Shown: piece after piece, positions 7,473 to 18,174 of the stretch
Position numbering within the stretch: the stretch's first letter is position 1
How the letters are laid out: each line of letters starts with the position of its first letter
Origin: Deltaproteobacteria bacterium
GTDB taxonomy: Bacteria > Myxococcota_A > Polyangia > Polyangiales > Houyiibacteriaceae
NCBI GenBank assembly: GCA_013151775.1
Contig: JAADHO010000089.1
Location: 1 to 38,830, forward strand
Direction of reading: 5' to 3'
DNA length: 38,830 nt
The notes under the pieces: model-generated
What the model was told of the DNA's origin: nothing
Seen by the model: only the letters and a program-made list of their open reading frames with translations
The model's database searches: none
Position numbers and translations under genes: made by a program

Positions 7473-9781
7473 ACACACGTAACAAAGCCGGCCTCGTCGC
7501 AGTGGCCTTGATCACGAGCGTGTGGGCCCAGCCTCACGTGCGTGCCTACGACTCCCTGTGTCGCGTGCCCAGCACGCCCACGTCCTCGACCGTCGCGGGC
7601 TTGGGGTTGGGAGCCGGGAACGAGGACAACTGTCCCCCCGGACCGGCCGCCGCACAGGCACGTTTTCGCATACAGCAGCAGGCCGCAGGTTCTGCGCCGG
7701 CGTTGGACGAGCATCGCCAGATCCTCGAGGACGCCATGAGGGCGGCCGGGCTGCCAGCAGCGGCCTTGGCCACGATTGAGCTCCCGGTGTACACCAGCTC
7801 CGATGACGTAGTCAGCGTGACCCACTGGTTCCGTGCTGATGAGACGGTTCCCTCCGTCATGCCCGTCACGGTGGACACTGCGACCCGCGTGCGGACGCGG
7901 CGCTACACGGTGGACGAGCTGGCTCAGCTGCCGGACTTCTCCTATTCGCTCTGGGATTGGGCGGGGGGCAACGAGACCTGCCCGCTGGGCAACGGCGCCG
8001 ATCCCATCGCCTGCCACACCTTCACCACACACACGGGCGCGGTCAATTCGAACCACTTCGTGCCCCAGGCGGATCACTTCTACGATCGACTGCATCTGAT
8101 GGCGCTGGCGCGAGCCGCCAAGTGCGCGGACATGCACGGGCGCATCGGCGCCGCCCACGCTCGGGAGTTCGAGGACTACATCAAGCAGTGCGAGTACGAG
8201 GCCTTGACCATCGAAGCCGAAGCTCAGCACTTTCTCCAGGACGCTTGGAGCGCCGGGCATATGTGGGAGCGTTGGGGCTCCACGGATCTCGAGGATTTTC
8301 CGACGTTCGACTTCTCCTACGCTCTACCTCCCGAAGACCAAAAGCTGATCATCGCGGACACGGTCGCGGCCATGTCGGGCTTGATTCACGGCGCAGAAGC
8401 TCTTGCGGGCACCTGTGATCGCATGTGCTGCCCGGATGGCAACACACGCTTCATCCTTGGTGGTGGTTCGTCCGAGCCCATGGCCGGAGACATCCACCTC
8501 CGCGCCACCGACGGTATCCCGGGCGTGCTCGACGGCTCCGACTACGCCGTCCAGGCCGACCACCTGACACGCTGCACAGCCTCTAGCGTGCGCGCGGTCT
8601 ACATGGCGCTGAGCCCCGCGGGCATGGATCCCATGCTCGGCGCCGCCAGCGCTCCTTCCTATACCGCAATCCCGGCCGACCAAGTGGCCGCCTTCTGTCA
8701 CGGTGGCCGAGCCACGAACAAGGCCATGCTCGACGCCATGGGCATCGACTTCAGCGCCTTCGGATCCCGCTTTCAGGTGAGCTTCGAGGGTGCCGTACGT
8801 GTCGGACGCTATCTGGTGCGTACGGCGACCCGCGGGGGCAGCGTGCTGCTGCCGGACACGGGCATCGACAGGATGTCGCGAGACCTCGTGCGCATCTATC
8901 ACGCGGCCAAGGCGTCCGCTCTGGATGACCCGAATGGCACCAACATCGCCGCGCTTCGCGACGCTGCCAATCAGCCGTTGCTGTTGCTCGGCGTGAGCCC
9001 CAACAGCGCCTACCCCCGCGCAGATCACACCGCCGGATACGAAGATCCACCCCTGCCCTGGGCCGAGGGCGGGGACCCGAAGGCGGCCGTCTTGGCGCGC
9101 GCGTACAACATGGCGCACGCGTCGGAGTGGTGCAGCACGATGACCGCCGAGATGCTCGATAGCCTGCGCTCTCGCGCTGTGCGGGCTCGCTCGCGGGAGT
9201 CTTTGTGTGACCGGCTTCCGGGGCCAGGCCGCGAGGGCTGTGACGAGCTCAGAATCTGCGTGGCCTTCGCCGTGCGGCATCTTCGCACGGGCAGCGACGC
9301 ATGCGATCCTGGACAGCAGCCCATCTGCAACTACTTGAAGCCAGAATCTGCGTTCATCTATCAGTCGGTCTCCGGCACGAGCCCCACGTCCGCGCAGCTG
9401 ATGACGGCTGCCAAGGACTGGTGCTTGCGCCCCATGAGCGACACCGCGGCCACGGCTAGCACAGAGATGTGCACCGCGGATCCATGCGCCGATCAGACCG
9501 CCTGCGACAGCTGCAACGCCACGTTGGGCTGTGGTTGGTGCGGTGGCACCGGCGAGTGCATGTCGGTGAGTCGGAGTGACTCCTGCTCCACGGGCTTCGA
9601 CTCCTCGTCCTCTGCCTGCGTCGACTGCAGCGGGTTCACGGACTGTGTCTCCTGCGCCGACCGAGGCTTCTGTGGCTGGTGTCCGGGCATGGGCTGCCTC
9701 AATGACGCGGCTAGCGGAAATGGCGCGACCTGCACGGGCGGCGGCTACATCTCCCCCACCGGCGCCGCCTGTGGCGGCTGA
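7469..9781 (+). CDS. Secreted zinc phospholipase C-like protein with two C-terminal PSI repeats
   Basis: 770 residues. A signal peptide (about residues 1-26, ending VRA) leads to a large domain with HFLQDAWSAGH (residues 254-264), the HxxxD...H signature of zinc-dependent phospholipase C/P1 nuclease-like helical proteins. Further His lie upstream in NSNHFVPQADHFYDRLH. Residues about 670-755 hold two Cys-rich PSI (plexin-semaphorin-integrin) like modules, recognisable by CNATLGCGWC and CADRGFCGWC spacing. The family link of the catalytic part rests on that motif alone, so the reaction (phospholipid hydrolysis or other) is inference. The start overlaps the preceding lipoprotein stop, and a strong hairpin follows. 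Confidence 0.7.
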   Translation: MNTRNKAGLVAVALITSVWAQPHVRAYDSLCRVPSTPTSSTVAGLGLGAGNEDNCPPGPAAAQARFRIQQQAAGSAPALDEHRQILEDAMRAAGLPAAALATIELPVYTSSDDVVSVTHWFRADETVPSVMPVTVDTATRVRTRRYTVDELAQLPDFSYSLWDWAGGNETCPLGNGADPIACHTFTTHTGAVNSNHFVPQADHFYDRLHLMALARAAKCADMHGRIGAAHAREFEDYIKQCEYEALTIEAEAQHFLQDAWSAGHMWERWGSTDLEDFPTFDFSYALPPEDQKLIIADTVAAMSGLIHGAEALAGTCDRMCCPDGNTRFILGGGSSEPMAGDIHLRATDGIPGVLDGSDYAVQADHLTRCTASSVRAVYMALSPAGMDPMLGAASAPSYTAIPADQVAAFCHGGRATNKAMLDAMGIDFSAFGSRFQVSFEGAVRVGRYLVRTATRGGSVLLPDTGIDRMSRDLVRIYHAAKASALDDPNGTNIAALRDAANQPLLLLGVSPNSAYPRADHTAGYEDPPLPWAEGGDPKAAVLARAYNMAHASEWCSTMTAEMLDSLRSRAVRARSRESLCDRLPGPGREGCDELRICVAFAVRHLRTGSDACDPGQQPICNYLKPESAFIYQSVSGTSPTSAQLMTAAKDWCLRPMSDTAATASTEMCTADPCADQTACDSCNATLGCGWCGGTGECMSVSRSDSCSTGFDSSSSACVDCSGFTDCVSCADRGFCGWCPGMGCLNDAASGNGATCTGGGYISPTGAACGG

Positions 9782-9805
9782 CAGCTAGGACGCTGTGAAT
9801 CGCGT

Positions 9806-9833
9806 GGCGGCGGTCCCTTCAGGGGCCGCCGTC
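9806..9833. terminator. Strong hairpin between convergent genes
   Basis: A 12-bp stem (two G-T wobbles) around the loop TTCA: CGGCGGTCCC at 9808-9817 pairs with GGGGCCGCCG at 9822-9831. There is no T run on either side. It lies between the PSI gene (+) and ybgC (-) and could stop transcription from both. Confidence 0.6.
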
Positions 9834-9884
9834 GACGCGTGGCAGCACATCCCGATTCTAGAGCGGAGCTCCAGGCCGGCAGGG

Positions 9885-10280
9885 TCAACCCTTGGCGAGT
9901 CGCGCGCACACGCTCTCGGGCACCTTCACGAGCTTCGTCGTGCCGTCCACGCAGACCATCTCCACGCGACCTTCCACGAGCAGCTCCTCGTCGCGGTAGA
10001 CGTCCTGCGCGAAGATCAGACGATACTCACTCTCGCTCGTCACACGCGTGCGGATCTCGATGTTGTCGCCAAAGACCGCGCCACGCTTGAAGGTCATGCC
10101 CGCCTTGTAGACCACGAAGCCCACGCCCTCCTCGTTCAGCAGTCGCACGAGTTCGTCCACACCGAGCAGGTGCTCCCGCGCGCGCTCGAAGTACTTCAGG
10201 TAGTTCGGGTGATAGACGAGACCCGAGTGGTCCGTGTCCTCGTAGTAGATCTGAACTCGATGGCGGTAGACGTCGGTCAT
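9885..10280 (-). CDS. ybgC: Acyl-CoA thioesterase, YbgC/4-hydroxybenzoyl-CoA thioesterase family
   Basis: 131 residues, the normal length for a single hot-dog domain. The N-terminal signature YYEDTDHSGLVYHPNYLKYF is nearly canonical, with Asp17 as the expected catalytic acid. It should hydrolyse short- or medium-chain acyl-CoA thioesters in the cytoplasm. In many Proteobacteria ybgC begins the tol-pal operon; here it is about 24 kb from tolQ, so the link is broken. The start at 10280 faces the ligase gene, whose frame opens at 10279. Confidence 0.9.
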   Translation of the reverse strand: MTDVYRHRVQIYYEDTDHSGLVYHPNYLKYFERAREHLLGVDELVRLLNEEGVGFVVYKAGMTFKRGAVFGDNIEIRTRVTSESEYRLIFAQDVYRDEELLVEGRVEMVCVDGTTKLVKVPESVCARLAKG

Positions 10281-10392
10281 GGCGGCGCACGCTAGTACAC
10301 TCGCTGGTGAAATCGATGCGACTTTTCCCCAAGCCGTGACGCTGCGTCATCTCGAGCTTTACGCCCACTCTCGCGTCGCTACCATCGCCGGC

Positions 10393-12494
<2,102 letters not shown>

Positions 12495-12525
12495 AGCTCC
12501 GAGCCACGTTCGCGGAGCTCTTGGT
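12495..12525 (+). terminator. Possible terminator after ligA
   Basis: AGCTCCG (12495-12501) pairs with CGGAGCT (12513-12519) around an 11-base loop, followed by CTTGGTTTG. It starts right after the TGA of the BRCT frame. This placement supports the view that the BRCT stop is the true gene end. Confidence 0.45.
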
Positions 12526-12655
12526 TTGCGCCGGCGCTCTCGCGCCGACCAGCGCCTGTATCACCTGCAAGTAGTTCGGCTGTGGCTCCATCAGCTCGGG
12601 CTCGGCGGCGCCCTCCCGCTTGCCGGCGCTCGCGGATAGGAGTACCAGCCAATGT

Positions 12656-13561
12656 ATGTATCGCGTCGCCTTGATCCCGCTGTTGAGCCTCGCCGCGGCC
12701 TGTGGCCCCTCCGATCGCAGTCGCAGACCCGTCCCATCCGACGCCGGCACGGACACGTCCGTGTCTGACATGGACAGCGGTCTGGACGTGGACGGCGGTC
12801 TGGACATGGACGCAGCCTCAGCAGACGCAGGACCACGTCTGGACGACGTGCTGATCTACTCCCACTCGCGGGACACGCTGTACTCGTTCAGCCCCTTCAC
12901 CAACACGGTGACCGAGATCGGCGTCTTTCAGCTACCGACCGGCGAGCAGGCGCCGTTCATGCTCGATCTGGCCGTGGACTCCAACGGAGTCGTCTTCACC
13001 TGCAGCGACGACACGCTCTTCAGCGTCGACCCCTTGAACGCGGAGGCTACGGCCATCGGCACCTTTGGGCTCGGAGCGGACAAGCTCTACGCGCTCAGCT
13101 TCCTCTCGCCGAGCGAGAGCCCCGACGGCACGGAGGCGCTGATAGGCGCGACCAACGCGGGCACCTACTATCAGATCGATCGTTCGAACGCCTCGACCCG
13201 AATGCTCGGAAGCTACCCCGACGGCTGGATGTCGAGCGGCGACATCGTCAGCGTGGACGGCGGCACCTACGCCACCCTGCGCAGCACGGACTTCACGGGT
13301 GACGTGCTCGCCCGCATCATCTTCGCGCGTGATGGCAGCAGCTCCGTCGTGGTGATCGGCCCCATCAAGAGCGCCACCGAGGATTTCAAGGATCTCTTCG
13401 GTCTCGCCTATTGGGGTCGCGACGTGTACGGATTCAGCAACACAGGTCAGCTGATCCGCATCGATCGTGCGACCGGCGCCGCTGAGGTCGTCACCACCGG
13501 CACGGGCGCCGACCAGTTCTGGGGTGCCGGCGTGACCACCATCGTGCCCGTTCTGATCTGA
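12656..13561 (+). CDS. Lipoprotein with a possible beta-propeller-like domain
   Basis: About 301 residues from ATG 12656 (the frame opens at 12620, but this Met gives the signal). MYRVALIPLLSLAAACG ends in lipobox AAAC. Residues about 20-60 form an Asp/Ser/Gly linker with two GLDVDG-type hexapeptides (18-bp units at 12779-12796 and 12797-12814). The rest has repeating segments such as DTLYSFSPFTNTVTEIG, DTLFSVDPLNAEATAIG and GTYYQIDRSNAS, spaced about 45-50 residues like propeller blades. No catalytic motif seen; a surface binding or sensing role is inference. An AGGAG lies about 13 bases before the start, rather far. Confidence 0.75.
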   Translation: MYRVALIPLLSLAAACGPSDRSRRPVPSDAGTDTSVSDMDSGLDVDGGLDMDAASADAGPRLDDVLIYSHSRDTLYSFSPFTNTVTEIGVFQLPTGEQAPFMLDLAVDSNGVVFTCSDDTLFSVDPLNAEATAIGTFGLGADKLYALSFLSPSESPDGTEALIGATNAGTYYQIDRSNASTRMLGSYPDGWMSSGDIVSVDGGTYATLRSTDFTGDVLARIIFARDGSSSVVVIGPIKSATEDFKDLFGLAYWGRDVYGFSNTGQLIRIDRATGAAEVVTTGTGADQFWGAGVTTIVPVLI

Positions 13562-13597
13562 CGGAACACGCTACGTACGAAATTCGCACCACTGAAA

Positions 13598-13658
13598 TTA
13601 ATCTAGTGTAAGCGGATGCGATTGCGCTAGGTCAACCAGGGCGGTTGTGCTAGATCAA
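13598..13658. promoter_or_regulatory. Three evenly spaced 14-bp palindromes before the OmpA/TSP3 gene
   Basis: TTAATCTAGTGTAA (13598-13611), TTGCGCTAGGTCAA (13622-13635) and TTGTGCTAGATCAA (13645-13658) share TTRnnCTAGnnYAA with dyad symmetry about CTAG. Their starts are 24 and 23 bp apart, about two helical turns. The first sits in an AT-rich patch that could be a promoter -10 area; the last ends 4 bases before ATG 13663. This looks like an operator array for a dimeric repressor or activator. The regulator is unknown. Confidence 0.55.
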
Positions 13659-13662
13659 TGGG

Positions 13663-15507
13663 ATGCTCGCATCCCTCGAACGGTGGTCCTTGGCTCTCGC
13701 CTTGGCGCTCCTCTTCCCATCCATCTCCTTCGCTCAGGCGACGCCGTTCCAGCTCGATCACTACCGGCCCGCCGCGACCGGCGACGATGGATTCGCCATC
13801 TCGAGGCCGGACGATCGAGGGCACCTCATGTTGGGTGTCCGGCTGGACCTCGACTACGCGCTGAATCCGCTGGTCGTGGAAGGGCGCCTGGGGAACGCCG
13901 GAAGCGAACTTCAGTCCGTCGTGAAGCATCAGCTCGTGGGCAATCTGGGCCTCTCACTCGGGCTCTTCGAGCGCCTGGTGGTGTACGCCACCTTGCCTGT
14001 GAACCTCATCAACACGGGGGACGCCTACATGGGCATCCGCGGCGGCGATGGCGCTGGCATCGGCGATCTTCGCCTGGGCGTGCGGGCTAGGATCTGGGGC
14101 GAGCCCGACGACGACTGGGCTCTCGCCGCGCAGCTCGACGTCGCGCTCCCTGTGGCGGACGCAGTTAGCGGAAGCCAGGCCTACACGGGCGAGAGCGGGG
14201 CGGTGTGGCACCCGCAGCTGCTCGCCGAATTCCGAGGCATCGAGCGCCTGCGCGCGACCGTCAACCTCGGCGCTCGCGTCCGTGGCGGGGGCGACGCACG
14301 GGTGGCGAACCTCGACCTCTCCCACGAGCTGACCTACGGACTCGGACTCACCTACGCGGCCGTCCCCCAGCAGCTCGATGTGTACCTCGAGGCCTACGGA
14401 GCGCAGTCCTTCGCGAACATCGGCGGCCGGGGCGCACGGGAGAGCGGGCCCCTCGAAGGCTTGCTCGGCGCGCGCTACGCGGCGACCCGGGAGGTCAAGG
14501 TCGGCCTCGCCGCGGGCATGGGCTTCACACGCGGCTATGGCAGCCCGGACTTCCGAGGCGTGCTCAACGTCGCCTACACCCAGGGACCCACCCGCAACGC
14601 CATCGTCGACACGGACGGTGACGGTCTCTTCGACGACGTCGACCAATGCATCGACGAGCCCGAAGACGTCGACTCCTTCGAGGATGAGGACGGTTGCCCC
14701 GATCCCGACAACGACGGCGACAGCATCCTCGACGTCTCGGACCAATGCCCCATGGAGCCCGAGACCGCCAACGACTTCGAAGACGAAGACGGCTGCCCCG
14801 ACGAGATCGGCGACGCCGACGGCGACGGCCTGCTCGACACCGTGGACCAATGCGTCGACCAGCCGGAGGACATGGACTCCTACCAAGACGAGGACGGCTG
14901 CCCCGATCCCGACAACGACTCCGACGGCGTGCTCGACGAGCCCGACCGCTGCCCCATGGAAGCCGGGCCCGCGGAGAACCACGGCTGCCCCGACACGGAC
15001 CGCGACACGGACACGGTCGTCGATCGCCTCGACGGCTGCCCAGACGTGCCGGGACCCGTGGAGTTCTCGGGCTGCCCCAACGATCTTCACATCCGCATGG
15101 AGGACGGGCGCATCGAGATCCTCGACCGCGTGCACTTCCGCACGGACCGCGCCGTGATCCAACGGCGCAGCTACGAGCTCTTGCGCAACATGGCGCAGGT
15201 GCTGAACAACCACCCGGAGATCCCCCGCATCGTGGTGGCCGGTCACACGGACGCGCGAGGTTCGGACGACCACAACATGGACCTCTCGCGGCGCCGCGCT
15301 GAGGCGGTGATGCAGTTCCTGATCGAGGCCGGCGTGAGCGCCGAGCGCCTAGATGCGCAGGGCTTCGGCAAGACTCAACCCATCGTCGAGAACGCGAGCA
15401 ATCGCGACGAGCGCGCCCAGAACCGCCGAGTGGAGTTCAGGCTCCCCTCCGTCGAGGGCATCGTGCAGCAGAACAGCGCCGCCGGCGCCGACACCGTGGA
15501 CCGCTGA
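13663..15507 (+). CDS. OmpA-family outer membrane protein with thrombospondin type 3 repeats
   Basis: 614 residues. The signal peptide (1-25) ends SFAQA. Residues about 30-300 have alternating strands typical of an outer membrane beta barrel. About 305-470 is a run of acidic TSP3 calcium-binding repeats (DTDGDGLFDDVDQC, EDEDGCPDPDNDGD and others). About 475-605 is an OmpA C-terminal peptidoglycan-binding domain with AGHTDARGSDDHNMDLSRRR. It should anchor the outer membrane to peptidoglycan, with a Ca-stabilised periplasmic or surface stalk. It is too long and multidomain to be Pal. It has no near partner except the downstream MYXO-CTERM gene, 25 bases on, which may be co-transcribed. Confidence 0.9.
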   Translation: MLASLERWSLALALALLFPSISFAQATPFQLDHYRPAATGDDGFAISRPDDRGHLMLGVRLDLDYALNPLVVEGRLGNAGSELQSVVKHQLVGNLGLSLGLFERLVVYATLPVNLINTGDAYMGIRGGDGAGIGDLRLGVRARIWGEPDDDWALAAQLDVALPVADAVSGSQAYTGESGAVWHPQLLAEFRGIERLRATVNLGARVRGGGDARVANLDLSHELTYGLGLTYAAVPQQLDVYLEAYGAQSFANIGGRGARESGPLEGLLGARYAATREVKVGLAAGMGFTRGYGSPDFRGVLNVAYTQGPTRNAIVDTDGDGLFDDVDQCIDEPEDVDSFEDEDGCPDPDNDGDSILDVSDQCPMEPETANDFEDEDGCPDEIGDADGDGLLDTVDQCVDQPEDMDSYQDEDGCPDPDNDSDGVLDEPDRCPMEAGPAENHGCPDTDRDTDTVVDRLDGCPDVPGPVEFSGCPNDLHIRMEDGRIEILDRVHFRTDRAVIQRRSYELLRNMAQVLNNHPEIPRIVVAGHTDARGSDDHNMDLSRRRAEAVMQFLIEAGVSAERLDAQGFGKTQPIVENASNRDERAQNRRVEFRLPSVEGIVQQNSAAGADTVDR

Positions 15508-15532
15508 AGTGAGGATCAACGTGGAGAAGAAT

Positions 15533-17247
15533 ATGAAGCAGCTAGCGATCCTCGCCCTCCTCGTCGCCCTGAACGCGAGCTCTCCCGGGGGAGCGCTGGC
15601 GCAGGTATGCGGTGACTCTTCCGTCGATTCGGCCGAGGCCTGCGACGACGGGAACATCGTGGCCGGCGACGGCTGCTCCGCCACCTGCAGCGTCGAGACG
15701 GGTTGGAGTTGCGGCTGTGGGGCGCCGAGCTTCAGCTACTCCATGGAGATGAGCGCCGGGCGCATCGGCGGCCCCGACGGCAGCGCCGGTCCACGGATGG
15801 GCTGCGGCGGCAACGACGTGCTGATCGGCCTCGCCATCGGCTGGAGCGACGCGCGGGGCGAGGGCGTCCGCACGCGGGCGCTCTGCGGCGCGGTCAGCGT
15901 CGACGCGGGTGGCGCCGTCACCACGACGCCCACGACCACGGAGGAGAGCGGCGGCAGCGGCTGCTTCGGCTGGGCTCCACCTGGTCTCCCGACGTGAGCT
16001 GCCCGACCGGCTGGGCCGTCGTCGGCCTCACGGGCAGCTTGCCCGTGGGCGGCACCACCCTGTTCACAGACCTGAACCTCGTGTGTCAGCAGATGGGCGT
16101 GGACGGCAAGCCCGCGGGTCCGACCATGTCCATGAACATCCCCGGCGGAGGCGGCGCCGCTGGCGTGGCGCAGGCGGTCTCTTGCCCGACCGACACGATC
16201 GCGCGCTTCTTCCAGACGCGCTCCGGCTGCGGACAGGACGCCCTCGATCTCTTCTGTGGCGTACCCGCCGTGAGCTGCTCGGGGAGCGGCTCGATCTGCG
16301 CGACGCAGTGCGGCGATGGCGTCATTGGGGCGCCGACGGAGCAATGCGACGACGGCAACGCCGTGGCCGGTGATGGCTGCGACGCGAGCTGCGCCATCGA
16401 GCCTGGTTGGACGTGCTCGGCAGCCGGTGCGGCCTGCGCCGAGGTCTGTGGAGACTCCATCGTGGTGGGCGCCGAGGTCTGCGACGACGGCGTGGAGACC
16501 GCCACCTGCGACGGAGACTGCAGCAGCGTCGTCTGCGGCGACGGACGACTGAACACGCTAGCCGGTGAGGGCTGCGACGAGGGCGCGCTGAACTCGGACA
16601 CGGAGCCCGACGCCTGCCGCACGACCTGCGCCGTCGCGAGCTGCGGCGACTCGGTCGTCGACACGGGCGAGAGCTGCGATGAGGGCTCGGCCAACTCCGA
16701 CGCGCCGGGCGCGACCTGCCGCACGAGCTGCGCGCTCGCGAGCTGCGGAGACGGCGTCGTCGACACGGGTGAGGAGTGCGACGACGGCGCGAGCAACTCC
16801 GACGTGGCGGACGCGTGCCGCACGAGCTGCACCAACCCGGCTTGCGGCGACGGCATCGTCGACACGGGCGAAGGCTGCGATGACGGCGCGAGCAATTCCG
16901 ACACCATGGCGGACGCCTGTCGCACGAGCTGCGCGGCGGCGACCTGTGGCGATGGCGTGGTCGACATGGGCGAAGCCTGTGACGACGGCGCCACCGGCTC
17001 GGCGACCTGCGACACGGCTTGCGCGATCATCACAGCGGGCGTGGACGCAGGCATGGACGCGGGCGTGGCTGATGCGGGAGCGGACGCCGGCGTGTCAGAC
17101 ACGGACGGTGGCGCGGATGGCGGCAGGAGCTATGGCCTGTCGGGTGGCGCCGGATGCAGCGCACCGGGCGGCGCTGGACGTGGCGGCTTCCCGCTGCTCT
17201 TCGCCTTGGCCTTCGGCCTGCTCGCTTGGCGTCGCCGACGCCGCTGA
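15533..17247 (+). CDS. MYXO-CTERM surface protein with DUF4215-type Cys repeats, frameshifted
   Basis: ATG 15533 follows GGAGAAGA. The signal MKQLAILALLVALNASS ends ALAQ. Eight Cys-rich repeats of the form CGDGxVDxGExCDDG are visible, two at or near the N-terminal part and six or so from 16309 to 17020, with DACRTSC between. The tail has Asp/Gly/Ala repeats, then GCSAPGG, a hydrophobic segment and RRRRR, a MYXO-CTERM sorting signal for the cell envelope. The first frame stops at 15997 (TGA), but the protein logic passes into another frame at about 15969: GCFGW joins to STWSPDVSCPTGW. One extra G in the run at 15968-15971 would heal it. It is either a sequencing error or a recent inactivation. 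It converges on a radical SAM gene with only 12 bases between. Confidence 0.8.
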
Positions 17248-17259
17248 CGACCCTTCGCC

Positions 17260-18174
17260 TCAACCCGTGAAGGGCTCGTAAGCGTCCCAGCCGTCGCGGG
17301 CCGGGTACTCGCGCCAGGGTCCTTCACAGCTCGCGTTCTTGGCGCAGTGCTCGCAGGGCGGGCCCTTGGCTTTGCCCTCGTCCTTGCGCCACTCGGAGAA
17401 GGCGAAGTTCTCCCCGTCCATGTCGACCACGGTCGTGTCGGGGATCATGTCCTCGACGATGGCCTCCTCGACGCCGCGCATCAGGCAGGGCGGCATGGCC
17501 TCGACCATCATGCGCATGCCGAGGTCCATTCCGCGTCGTGCGGCGCGCCGGATCGCCTCGGCCGCCTCTTCGATGGCCGGCACGACCTCCATCATGCGCT
17601 CCTCGGCCGTGCCCACGGGGTGCACCAAGGCGAGCTGTGACTCGCGCACGCCGAGGGAGTGGAGCAGCTCCACCGTCTCCACCAGGCAGTGCAGGTTCTG
17701 CTTGGTCACGACCGTATTCGTCACCACGATGGCGCCCGCCGCGACCACGTTGCGGATGCCCGCCTTGGAGTACTCGAAGCTGCCCGGCGCGCGCGTGAGT
17801 CCGTCGTGCACCTCCGCCGTGGAGCCGTGCAGGGAGGGCGAGAACTCTTCCGCGCCGGCGCGCATCAAGAGGGCGACCTTCTTCTCGTAGCTGAGCAGCT
17901 GCCCGTTGGTCTGGATCTGCACGGGCCGATAGCCGAGCTTGCGCGCCTCGTGGACGAGCTTCGGTAGGTCGGGATGCAGCGTGGGCTCTCCGCCCGTGAG
18001 CACGATGCCCGCGCCGGGGCGATAGGCCTGCTTCATGCGCGCCACGAGCTCATCGAAGTCGAAGCGGGCGTGCCCGCGACGCTTCTCTCCCTGCGCGCAG
18101 AAGACGCAGCGGTTGTTGCACGCGAAGCCGACCTTCAGATCCGTGCGCGGGACGCTCGAGCCGCTCTCAGTCAT
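17260..18174 (-). CDS. Radical SAM protein with Cys-rich C terminus, second gene of a maturase-like pair
   Basis: 304 residues. Cys19, Cys23 and Cys26 (CNNRCVFC) hold the [4Fe-4S] cluster, and VLTGGEPTLHPDL is the GGE motif for SAM binding. The end carries CEHCAKNASCEGPW, possible ligands for an auxiliary (SPASM/twitch-like) cluster. Its ATG overlaps the stop of the upstream radical SAM gene by 8 bases, so the two should be made together. It could be the HxsC-like partner of an Hxs-type pair, but the segment after the Cys motif (AQGEKRRG) is not what I expect of HxsC, so I leave it unnamed. Modification of a peptide or protein is inference; substrate unknown. Confidence 0.75.
   Translation of the reverse strand: MTESGSSVPRTDLKVGFACNNRCVFCAQGEKRRGHARFDFDELVARMKQAYRPGAGIVLTGGEPTLHPDLPKLVHEARKLGYRPVQIQTNGQLLSYEKKVALLMRAGAEEFSPSLHGSTAEVHDGLTRAPGSFEYSKAGIRNVVAAGAIVVTNTVVTKQNLHCLVETVELLHSLGVRESQLALVHPVGTAEERMMEVVPAIEEAAEAIRRAARRGMDLGMRMMVEAMPPCLMRGVEEAIVEDMIPDTTVVDMDGENFAFSEWRKDEGKAKGPPCEHCAKNASCEGPWREYPARDGWDAYEPFTG

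Noticed and set aside
13954-15273. Long antisense open frame (439 codons) opposite the OmpA gene
   Set aside because: Shadow produced by the TSP3 codons; no signal, domain or ribosome site.
13663-15507. OmpA-domain protein considered as Pal
   Set aside because: It has an ordinary signal peptide without a lipobox, a barrel and TSP3 repeats; Pal is a small lipoprotein.
15995-15997. TGA in the MYXO-CTERM gene considered as selenocysteine or readthrough
   Set aside because: The continuing repeat protein lies in a different frame, so readthrough would not reach it.
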